Part shown: positions 1 through 5,696 of the stretch, in pieces | How positions within the stretch are numbered: position 1 is the first letter of the stretch | How the letters are laid out: the number at the start of each line of letters is the position of its first letter | Source of the DNA: a bacterium | GTDB lineage: Bacteria > Bacteroidota > Bacteroidia > B-17B0 > Aurantibacillaceae | Direction of reading: 5' to 3' | NCBI GenBank assembly: GCA_027364695.1 | Contig: DAHXOV010000203.1 | Span: 1 to 5,696, forward strand | DNA: 5,696 nt | Program-made: the position numbers and the translations under genes | Notes under the pieces: model-generated | Told to the model about the DNA's origin: nothing | Databases searched by the model: none | Seen by the model: the letters and a program-made list of their open reading frames with translations, nothing else

Positions 1-1
1 A

Positions 2-589
2 CATCATAGACATTTAATGATCATCCAACAGAACTTGAATAAAATACAGGAATCAGAAAAAGAGTTGAAAGGAATTGATTGGCAAAATATGAAACTTATT
101 TATGGGTACAGCGACAACGATAATAATGATAATAAAGAAAACTCGGAACAAGTTATTCGGGAAATTATTGAATTCAGTATTCCCAAAATAGAAAAAGAAA
201 TTCAACATGGGAAGACAGTGTTTGATGAGGTAGAAAGCAAATTAAAATATGCCACTGTGGGTTTATTGCCATTAGAAAAAAGTGTGGGGTATTTTTTTAT
301 TCAAGATTATCCTAAATCAGATTTTGTAGTGTATATGTATGAGTTATCGGCATTATATGTGCAGGGTAATGATGCACAGGTACCCTATAAAAGTTTGAAA
401 ACAGCGTATATTTCCACTTATACATTGACTTTGAGTAAATCATTAACCAGTATTAAGCGAGAAATTATCCAACAGATGCCGGATGTGCCCAATCCTGCGG
501 TATATAGTTTTTTTCCCAATCAAGTAGCTTCCATGGAATACACTCTATTACCCATAGTAAAAAGAGTCTTGATGAGAATGGTTGCATAA
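2..589 (+). CDS. Hypothetical protein, 3' part of a gene entering from the left edge
   Basis: I do not recognise this gene with confidence. The frame stays open to the left edge: CAT CAT AGA CAT TTA precede the first ATG at 17, so that ATG may be internal and the real start may lie outside the window. Counting from it, 190 residues are visible. Residues 32-42 are an Asn/Asp-rich low-complexity stretch that looks like a linker. Residues 44-80 are charged and probably helical. Residues 82-115 alternate hydrophobic and aromatic residues (LLPLEKSVGYFFIQDYP at 83-99), like beta strands of a compact domain. The C-terminus has PNPAVY at 158-163 and TLLPIVKRVLMR at 176-187. No signal peptide, membrane segment or catalytic motif is apparent. 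It ends 194 bases before nrdB, with an AT-rich inverted repeat between, so it is probably a separate unit. It vaguely resembles uncharacterised conserved Bacteroidota proteins, but that is memory and not shown here. Confidence 0.65.
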   Translation, partial: HHRHLMIIQQNLNKIQESEKELKGIDWQNMKLIYGYSDNDNNDNKENSEQVIREIIEFSIPKIEKEIQHGKTVFDEVESKLKYATVGLLPLEKSVGYFFIQDYPKSDFVVYMYELSALYVQGNDAQVPYKSLKTAYISTYTLTLSKSLTSIKREIIQQMPDVPNPAVYSFFPNQVASMEYTLLPIVKRVLMRMVA

Positions 590-634
590 ATGAATTTTCC
601 CCTATACTTTTTCTTATATTATTATGAACAAAAA

Positions 635-664
635 TGTTTTGAAAACTTAATTGTTTCAAAAACA
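635..664 (+). terminator. AT-rich inverted repeat, possible weak terminator of the upstream gene
   Basis: TGTTTTGAAAAC (635-646) and GTTTCAAAAACA (653-664) are near-complementary around a TTAATT loop, with small bulges needed to align the T and A runs. It lies 45 bases after the stop at 589 and is followed by AT-rich sequence (AGTATTTAAATTTATTT) but no clean T-run. The stem has few G-C pairs, so the terminator reading is weak; it may be a chance palindrome in AT-rich DNA. Confidence 0.25.
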
Positions 665-716
665 AGTATTTAAATTTATTTGTGGATTAAACGCCGTAAA
701 TGTGAATTACTTCATT

Positions 717-736
717 TATCTTTGCATTTACCTTTG
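717..736 (+). promoter_or_regulatory. Two tandem TAnnTTTG (-7 type) elements upstream of nrdB
   Basis: TATCTTTG (717-724) and TACCTTTG (729-736) both fit the Bacteroidota -7 consensus TAnnTTTG. They belong to a direct repeat TTTAYCTTTG at 715-724 and 727-736 with a 12-base period. Transcription from either would give a leader of roughly 40-55 bases before the nrdB ATG at 784. I found no TTTG -33 element about 19 bases upstream of either copy; the nearest TTTG (679-682) is too far. The call therefore rests on the -7 matches and position only. No NrdR-box-like palindrome is visible here. Confidence 0.4.
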
Positions 737-783
737 TCCTTGCTATTTACAATCAATCATAAATTAACCTAATAAAAATCAAT

Positions 784-1755
784 ATGGCAACAGAAAAAAT
801 ACTTCAGGAAAATAAAGACAGATTTGTTCTTTTTCCCATTCAATCTCTTGATATATGGGAAATGTATAAGAAAGCAGAATCTTCCTTTTGGACTGCAGAA
901 GAGATTGACTTAATGCAGGACTTACAGGACTGGAACAACAAACTCAACGAAAATGAAAAACATTTTATCAAGCATGTGCTTGCCTTCTTTGCTGCCAGCG
1001 ATGGCATTGTGAATGAGAATCTGGCGGTTAATTTTTTAAACGAAGTACAGTTTCCCGAAGCACGCTGTTTTTACGGATTTCAGATAATGATTGAAAATAT
1101 ACACTCAGAGACCTACTCTTTATTGATAGATACTTATATCAAAGATAATGAAGAAAAACATAAATTATTCCATGCTATAGACACAGTACCTTGTGTAGGA
1201 AAAAAAGCAGAATGGGCACTGAGATGGATTAAAAATGGGTCTTTTGCAGAGCGATTGATTGCTTTTGCAGCTGTAGAAGGCATCTTTTTCTCAGGTTCCT
1301 TCTGCTCTATTTTTTGGTTAAAGAAAAGAGGATTAATGCCTGGTTTAAGTTTTTCTAACGAATTAATCTCCAGAGATGAGGGCTTACATTGTGATTTTGC
1401 ATGCTTACTTTATACTAGATATATTGAAAATAAACTACCCGAAAAGAATGTCCAACAAATTATTACCGATGCAGTAAATATAGAAAAAGAATTTGTAAGA
1501 GATGCTATTCCTGTCAAACTTATTGGAATGAATGCAGATTTGATGTGTCAATACATAGAATTTGTAGCAGACAGATTGTTAGTCGCATTGGATTGTAACA
1601 AGGTGTACAATGCTACCAATCCATTTGATTTTATGGAAATGATTTCTCTGCAAGGTAAAACCAACTTCTTTGAAAAAAGAGTTTCTGAATATAAAAAAGC
1701 AGCTGTTGGAAACAAGGCAGAAAAGAATGCATTCAAACTAGACGAGGATTTTTAA
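784..1755 (+). CDS. nrdB: Ribonucleoside-diphosphate reductase, small (R2, beta) subunit, class Ia
   Basis: This cytosolic subunit houses the diiron centre and tyrosyl radical that start reduction of ribonucleoside diphosphates in NrdA. The 323 residues form one ferritin-like helical domain. Aligned by eye with mouse R2, all metal ligands are present: D73 ([10 protein letters not shown]), E104 and H107 (ENIHSE), E165 ([11 protein letters not shown]), E199 and H202 ([10 protein letters not shown]). The radical tyrosine is Y111, which argues for a classical class Ia enzyme and not a tyrosine-less variant. W50 and D198 fit the radical-transfer path, and Y303 sits 20 residues from the end exactly as mouse Y370 does. 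The C-terminus NAFKLDEDF resembles the R1-binding tail of eukaryotic R2. It lacks the roughly 60-residue N-terminal extension of mammalian R2. ATG 784 is chosen because homology begins soon after it (RFVLFPI at 13-19) and an A-rich leader precedes it. It is first in the apparent nrdB-methyltransferase-nrdA operon. Confidence 0.97.
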   Translation: MATEKILQENKDRFVLFPIQSLDIWEMYKKAESSFWTAEEIDLMQDLQDWNNKLNENEKHFIKHVLAFFAASDGIVNENLAVNFLNEVQFPEARCFYGFQIMIENIHSETYSLLIDTYIKDNEEKHKLFHAIDTVPCVGKKAEWALRWIKNGSFAERLIAFAAVEGIFFSGSFCSIFWLKKRGLMPGLSFSNELISRDEGLHCDFACLLYTRYIENKLPEKNVQQIITDAVNIEKEFVRDAIPVKLIGMNADLMCQYIEFVADRLLVALDCNKVYNATNPFDFMEMISLQGKTNFFEKRVSEYKKAAVGNKAEKNAFKLDEDF

Positions 1756-1759
1756 TCCT
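1745..1759 (+). repeat. Small perfect inverted repeat across the nrdB stop codon
   Basis: AGGATT (1745-1750) and AATCCT (1754-1759) are exact complements around a TTT loop; the nrdB TAA (1753-1755) lies inside. It is followed by a pyrimidine-rich stretch, ACTTTTTCTTTC. It could be an attenuating or processing hairpin between nrdB and the methyltransferase gene. With only six pairs, two of them G-C, it is too weak to call an operon end. Confidence 0.25.
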
Positions 1760-1829
1760 TACTTTTTCTTTCATCCTATTATTAAAAAAATTAGATGTTT
1801 AAAAAACATAAGAGGATATTTATCTAAAA

Positions 1830-2795
1830 ATGAAAAATAGAAATAAAACTATACAACTGAATAATCAAGATAAACAACTCTCTGATAATTTAATTCATTT
1901 ATCACAAAAGACAGGAATAGCCGCTATTACCAACAAAATTATTCACCAAGATATTTTTTCTGCAATACCTTATTTACCCAATGGCTTTGTAGATCTACTA
2001 TTCATAGACCCCCCATACAATATTAATAAAACATTCAAAAACAATACTTTTAGAGCACTCAGTGATAAAGAATATGAACAATGGATGGAATCCTGGTTAG
2101 CGCCTTTACTAAAAATACTCAAGCCCAATGCCTCTGTTTATATTTGCTGCGATTGGAAATCATCAGCAGTAACATACAATGTTATTTCAAAATATTTGAA
2201 AGTAAAAAACAGAATTACATGGGAAAGAGAAAAAGGCAGAGGCGCACTGACAAACTGGAAAAATTGTTCTGAAGATATCTGGTTTGCCACAGTATCTGAT
2301 GACTATTACTTTAACCCTGATGCAATAAAAACATTGAGAAAAGTCATTGCTCCCTATCGTCAAGAAAATGGAAAACCAAAAGATTGGTTTAAATTAAAAG
2401 ATGGCTCCGCCTACCGCTTGACTTACCCATCCAATCTATGGACAGATTTGACTATTCCTTTTTGGTCTATGCCTGAAAATACAGAACATCCTACTCAAAA
2501 GCCCGAGAAACTATTAGCTAAAATAATTTTGGCTAGTACTAAGGAGAATGCTTTCGTTTTTGATCCTTTTTTAGGTTCGGGAACAACGGCGGTAGTTGCA
2601 AAGAAATTAAACCGAAAGTATAGCGGTATAGAAATCAATCATACTTATTGCCTGTATGCAGAAAAAAGATTACAAAAAGCAGCCACAGACAAAAGCATTC
2701 AAGGATATGAACAAGGTATTTTTTTAGAAAGAAATACAAAACTAAAAACATTACCATTAAAAAACAATCACTTATTCACATTAAATCGTGAATAA
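1830..2795 (+). CDS. Beta-class DNA methyltransferase, probably adenine-N6, without a visible restriction partner
   Basis: It would transfer a methyl group from S-adenosylmethionine to a base within a short DNA site, most likely adenine N6. The 321 residues carry the motifs in beta-class order. Catalytic motif IV is DPPY at 60-63 (LLFIDPPYN); DPPY favours adenine-N6 over the SPPY of many cytosine-N4 enzymes. The middle part, about 125-215, includes [11 protein letters not shown] (142-152) and TYPSNLWTD (198-206) and probably carries target recognition. Motif X is HPTQKP at 220-225. Motif I, the AdoMet-binding loop, is DPFLGSGTT at 245-253, followed by GIEIN (266-270) with acidic E268. All key motifs are intact, so it looks active. 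It lies 74 bases after nrdB and 65 before nrdA on the same strand, and base composition seems similar to theirs. AGAGGA at 1811-1816 is 13 bases before the ATG, too far for a confident ribosome-binding site. No endonuclease gene adjoins it. The recognition sequence cannot be read from the protein by eye. Confidence 0.92.
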   Translation: MKNRNKTIQLNNQDKQLSDNLIHLSQKTGIAAITNKIIHQDIFSAIPYLPNGFVDLLFIDPPYNINKTFKNNTFRALSDKEYEQWMESWLAPLLKILKPNASVYICCDWKSSAVTYNVISKYLKVKNRITWEREKGRGALTNWKNCSEDIWFATVSDDYYFNPDAIKTLRKVIAPYRQENGKPKDWFKLKDGSAYRLTYPSNLWTDLTIPFWSMPENTEHPTQKPEKLLAKIILASTKENAFVFDPFLGSGTTAVVAKKLNRKYSGIEINHTYCLYAEKRLQKAATDKSIQGYEQGIFLERNTKLKTLPLKNNHLFTLNRE

Positions 2796-2860
2796 TTTTT
2801 TTTCATTTTATATTTTTTGACCTCAAATACATCTTAACTTTACAATCAAAACTTAAATAT

Positions 2861-5332
2861 ATGTATGTAATAAAAAGAAATGGTACCAAAGAGCCTGTGC
2901 AATTTGACAAAATAACCGCACGGATTAAAAAACTTTGCTATGGCCTTGATATGAGCTATGTAGATCCTGTCGCAGTAGCAATGAAAGTAATCAACGGTAT
3001 TTATGATGGCATTACCACTACAGAATTAGACAACCTTGCTGCAGAGACATCTGCAACAATGACTACCAAACATCCCGATTATGCCATATTGGCTTCACGA
3101 ATTGCCGTAAGCAATTTACATAAAAATACTTTAAAAAGTTTCTCACAAACTATTCATCTGCTCTATCATTACAAAGACCCACAAACAGGGCAAAAAGCAC
3201 AATTGATAGCCGATGATGTATATGAAATCATCATGAAAAACAAACCTACCTTAGACTCATCTATTATTTACGACAGAGACTTTGGTTATGATTATTTCGG
3301 ATTCAAAACACTGGAAAGATCCTATTTACTAAAAATGAATAGTAGTGTGGCAGAGCGACCACAACACATGATCATGCGAGTGGCTATAGGCATTCACAAA
3401 GAAAATATTCAAGCAGCTATAGAAACCTATCATTTAATGAGTGAAAAATGGTTCACGCACGCTACACCTACATTGTTTAATGCAGGTACACCCAAACCAC
3501 AAATGTCCTCTTGCTTTCTATTACAAATCAAAGAAGATAGCATAGATGGTATTTATGACACATTATCAGATTGTGCTAAAATCTCTCAAAGCGCAGGAGG
3601 CATAGGATTGGCTATACACAAGATAAGAGCCACAGGTTCCTACATAAAAGGCACCAATGGAACAAGCAATGGTATCATTCCAATGCTCAAAGTATTCAAT
3701 GAAACAGCTCGCTATGTAGATCAGGGAGGAGGAAAAAGAAAAGGTTCCATTGCAGTATATCTTGAACCGTGGCATGCAGATATATTTGAATTTTTGGATA
3801 TCAGAAAAAATCATGGAAAAGAAGAAATCAGAGCAAGAGACCTATTTACTGCCTTGTGGATACCTGACTTATTTATGAAAAGAGTGGAAAACAATGAAGA
3901 ATGGACTTTAATGTGCCCCAATGAATGCCCTGGCTTAAATGAAATGTATGGTAAAAAATTTGAAGAACTTTATACCTCATACGAAAAAGCAGGCAAAGGA
4001 AGAAAAACCATCAAAGCCAGAGAATTGTGGGAAGCCATCATAGAAGCACAAATAGAAACAGGCAACCCTTATATGTTGTACAAAGATGCCTGCAATGAAA
4101 AGTCCAACCAAAAGAATCTTGGAACCATTCAATCGTCTAACCTATGCACAGAGATCATTGAATATACAGCCCCCGATGAAATTGCAGTGTGTAACCTGGC
4201 ATCTATCGCATTACCAAAATTTGTAGATGAAAAAAACAAAATCTTCGACTTCAATAAACTGTACGAAGTAACAAAGGTTGTTACACGCAATTTAAATAAA
4301 ATCATTGACCTAAATTATTACCCCGTACCCGAAGCCCGTAAATCCAATTTAAGACATCGTCCTATTGGAATTGGTGTGCAAGGATTAGCAGATGCTTTCA
4401 TCCTAATGGGCTATCCTTTTGACAGTGAAGAAGCAAGACATCTCAATAAAGTTATTTTTGAAACTATGTATTATGCTGCTTTGGCTGCCAGCAATGAATT
4501 AGCCAAAGAAGACCGCCCCTATGAAACATACCAGGGCTCACCTATATCACAAGGTGTTTTTCAATTTGATATGTGGGGTGTTAAGCCATCAGACAGGTGG
4601 GATTGGGAAGGACTGAGACAAAACATCCTGAAACATGGAGTGAAAAACTCTTTGCTATTAGCACCTATGCCCACCGCTTCTACATCACAGATATTGGGTA
4701 ACAATGAATGTTTTGAGCCCTTTACTTCCAATATTTATGTACGCAGAGTACTCTCAGGAGAGTTCATCGTAGTAAACAAATATTTATTACGGGACCTTGT
4801 AAAGCTAGGATTATGGAATGATACTTTAAAAAATAAAATCATCGCTGCCAACGGAAGCATTCAGAATATAGATGAAATACCACAAGAATTAAAAGATATT
4901 TACAAAACAGTATGGGAAATTAAGCAAAAGTACATCCTTGACATAGCAGCAGACAGAGGAGCATTCATAGACCAATCCCAATCCTTAAACTTATTCATGC
5001 AAGATGTTAATGTAGCCAAACTTTCAAGTGCTCATTTTTATGCATGGAAAAAGGGCTTAAAAACAGGTATGTATTATTTACGTACCAAAGCAGCGGCAGA
5101 TGCTATTAAATTTACCATAGAACAAAGCACCAGCAAACCCCAATTACTCAATAATGAAGATACCTTAGTAGTAGAACTTATTAATGCGGGAACCATTGAT
5201 AAAAAAGTAGTAGATACCTTGGTGCCTGACCCTAATGCATCTAAAATCAACTTACCTATAGAACCAAGTATTTCTGATCAAATTTCTTGCTCATTAGACA
5301 GTCCCGATGGATGCATTATGTGTGGATCATAA
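2861..5332 (+). CDS. nrdA: Ribonucleoside-diphosphate reductase, large (R1, alpha) catalytic subunit, class Ia
   Basis: With NrdB it converts ribonucleoside diphosphates to deoxyribonucleotides in the cytosol. The 823 residues match eukaryotic R1 (human RRM1) almost throughout. An N-terminal ATP-cone (about 1-90, VIKRNG at 3-8, with D57 and K88 retained) suggests intact ATP/dATP control of overall activity. D226 and R256 of the specificity site are present. Active-site residues keep human numbering: C218 (SSCFLL), N427, C429 and E431 (SNLCTE), and C444 (VCNLAS). Y738-Y739 (GMYYL) are the radical-transfer tyrosines, one position later than in human. The tail ends CIMCGS, with C818 and C821 as the redox pair re-reduced by thioredoxin or glutaredoxin. 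The stretch between Y739 and C810 is about 30 residues longer than the human one. ATG 2861 gives MYVIKRNG, matching the known R1 start. The gene lies last of the three co-directional genes, an order reversed relative to E. coli nrdAB. Confidence 0.98.
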   Translation: MYVIKRNGTKEPVQFDKITARIKKLCYGLDMSYVDPVAVAMKVINGIYDGITTTELDNLAAETSATMTTKHPDYAILASRIAVSNLHKNTLKSFSQTIHLLYHYKDPQTGQKAQLIADDVYEIIMKNKPTLDSSIIYDRDFGYDYFGFKTLERSYLLKMNSSVAERPQHMIMRVAIGIHKENIQAAIETYHLMSEKWFTHATPTLFNAGTPKPQMSSCFLLQIKEDSIDGIYDTLSDCAKISQSAGGIGLAIHKIRATGSYIKGTNGTSNGIIPMLKVFNETARYVDQGGGKRKGSIAVYLEPWHADIFEFLDIRKNHGKEEIRARDLFTALWIPDLFMKRVENNEEWTLMCPNECPGLNEMYGKKFEELYTSYEKAGKGRKTIKARELWEAIIEAQIETGNPYMLYKDACNEKSNQKNLGTIQSSNLCTEIIEYTAPDEIAVCNLASIALPKFVDEKNKIFDFNKLYEVTKVVTRNLNKIIDLNYYPVPEARKSNLRHRPIGIGVQGLADAFILMGYPFDSEEARHLNKVIFETMYYAALAASNELAKEDRPYETYQGSPISQGVFQFDMWGVKPSDRWDWEGLRQNILKHGVKNSLLLAPMPTASTSQILGNNECFEPFTSNIYVRRVLSGEFIVVNKYLLRDLVKLGLWNDTLKNKIIAANGSIQNIDEIPQELKDIYKTVWEIKQKYILDIAADRGAFIDQSQSLNLFMQDVNVAKLSSAHFYAWKKGLKTGMYYLRTKAAADAIKFTIEQSTSKPQLLNNEDTLVVELINAGTIDKKVVDTLVPDPNASKINLPIEPSISDQISCSLDSPDGCIMCGS

Positions 5333-5390
5333 GAATATGCAGCTATTCAAAAAGGTTTTATTTTATATTAGAGGCATGAATTGAAACTCC

Positions 5391-5425
5391 ACTTAGGCAC
5401 ATTGACCTACGAATAGTGCCTGTGT
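5391..5425. repeat. Imperfect inverted repeat (hairpin) downstream of nrdA
   Basis: AGGCAC (5395-5400) pairs exactly with GTGCCT (5416-5421). The stem extends inward by ATT (5401-5403) with AAT (5412-5414) past a single bulged A (5415), leaving the loop GACCTACG. It extends outward through a G-T wobble, one mismatch and two more pairs (5391-5392 with 5424-5425). This is the most GC-rich and longest stem in the window, 58 bases after the nrdA stop. Neither side has a T-run, so it is not a standard intrinsic terminator. It may protect the 3' end of the nrdA mRNA, or be a protein-binding palindrome or a remnant of a repeat element. Confidence 0.45.
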
Positions 5426-5512
5426 AAATAATAAGTTGATCTATTATAACTGTGAAATTTTGGAGACCAATTGATTTGTTTCAAACAGATAACTTGGTTG
5501 GTTCGCTAAGCA

Positions 5513-5544
5513 AATACTGTCATTTCTATCAGTATTATTTTTTT
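5513..5544 (+). terminator. Intrinsic-terminator-like hairpin with T-run between converging genes
   Basis: AATACTG (5513-5519) and CAGTATT (5530-5536) are perfect complements around a 10-base loop. One base further a run of seven T (5538-5544) begins, giving the layout of a factor-independent terminator for + strand transcripts coming from nrdA 180 bases upstream. Only two of seven pairs are G-C, so strength is uncertain. The right arm and T-run overlap the stop codon and the two final Lys codons of the - strand toxin gene. Read in the - direction, the hairpin is followed by only three T, so it is less convincing as that gene's terminator. Confidence 0.5.
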
Positions 5545-5696
5545 GATATATACTTAAAATTGTTTATTATTCTGTTTCTATCTTCGTTTCCCTTGTCGTT
5601 CTTATGATACAATTCAATGAAGATAATTTTTTGTTCATCAGAGAAATAAGCATATATCAATCTCAATCCCGAATTAGCTCCTCTGCCTTTTAATGC
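5535..5696 (-). CDS. RelE/ParE-superfamily toxin, C-terminal 53 residues (5' end outside the window)
   Basis: The - strand is open from the right edge to a TAA at 5537-5535, encoding 53 residues in frame. They carry the C-terminal signature of RelE-like toxins: a glycine-rich turn and basic strand, SGLRLIYAYF at 9-18, then IIFIELYHKNDKGNED at 24-39 and a final short helix ending KK. In the family this pattern (GxRxIY, then IxxYxKxDKxN) covers the last beta strands of the RNase or gyrase-inhibiting fold. Characterised RelE-type toxins cleave mRNA, often on the ribosome, and are held inactive by a small antitoxin from the same operon. Which activity applies here cannot be told, because the N-terminal half is missing. 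No antitoxin-like frame follows downstream of the toxin (5333-5534, - strand), so a HigBA-like toxin-first order is not supported; an antitoxin would lie upstream, beyond the edge. The gene converges on nrdA. Confidence 0.75.
   Translation of the reverse strand, partial: ALKGRGANSGLRLIYAYFSDEQKIIFIELYHKNDKGNEDRNRIINNFKYISKK

Noticed and set aside
465..665. 66-codon - strand frame over the end of the first gene
   Set aside because: It mostly overlaps the + strand coding frame, its product has no recognisable features, and no promoter supports it.
1548..1736. 62-codon - strand frame inside nrdB
   Set aside because: Shadow of a strongly conserved nrdB coding region.
1795..1809. Perfect inverted repeat ATGTTT-AAA-AAACAT before the methyltransferase gene
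   Set aside because: Only one G-C pair per arm, no T-run after it, and readily expected by chance in A/T-rich DNA.
2081..2272. 63-codon + strand frame inside the methyltransferase gene
   Set aside because: Out-of-frame shadow; the overlapping frame carries the conserved methyltransferase sequence.
2816..2842. Possible separate promoter for nrdA: TTTG (2816-2819) and TAACTTTA (2835-2842)
   Set aside because: The spacer is only 15 bases against about 19 expected, and the second element has A in place of the final G; the region is T- and A-rich enough to give such matches by chance.
3566..3814. 82-codon - strand frame inside nrdA
   Set aside because: Shadow of a highly conserved part of nrdA (SAGGIG to [10 protein letters not shown]).
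5337..5384. 15-codon + strand frame (MQLFKKVLFYIRGMN) just after nrdA
   Set aside because: Too short, no supporting promoter or leader signal, no recognisable product.

Overview
This is an AT-rich window whose three complete genes all read on the + strand. Its core is a class Ia ribonucleotide reductase locus in the order nrdB, DNA methyltransferase, nrdA. Both reductase subunits are of the eukaryote-like type: catalytic residues of the large subunit fall at the same numbers as in human RRM1, and the small subunit ends in a tail nearly identical to that of mouse R2. Together with the low GC, A-rich leaders without clear Shine-Dalgarno sites, and TAnnTTTG-type promoter elements upstream of nrdB, this suggests a member of the Bacteroidota. 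That placement is an inference; no rRNA or other marker gene is present.

Layout. Positions 2-589 hold the 3' part of an unrecognised gene that runs in from the left edge. A 194-base gap (590-783) carries an AT-rich inverted repeat and two tandem TAnnTTTG elements upstream of nrdB. nrdB (784-1755) encodes the diiron/tyrosyl-radical subunit. After 74 bases comes a beta-class adenine-type DNA methyltransferase (1830-2795), with no restriction gene in view. After another 65 bases comes nrdA (2861-5332), the catalytic subunit. Positions 5333-5534 are non-coding, with a strong imperfect hairpin and a terminator-like hairpin. At the right edge, on the - strand, lie the last 53 codons of a RelE/ParE-superfamily toxin (5535-5696), which converges on nrdA.

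How the genes work together. NrdA and NrdB form one enzyme that makes deoxynucleotides for replication and repair. The methyltransferase between them is likely co-transcribed, which would couple DNA modification to dNTP supply; this is inferred from order, strand and short gaps. The toxin fragment is probably a separate unit whose antitoxin, if present, lies beyond the right edge. Apart from the methyltransferase placement the locus looks ordinary, and I see no clear evidence of an undescribed multi-gene system.
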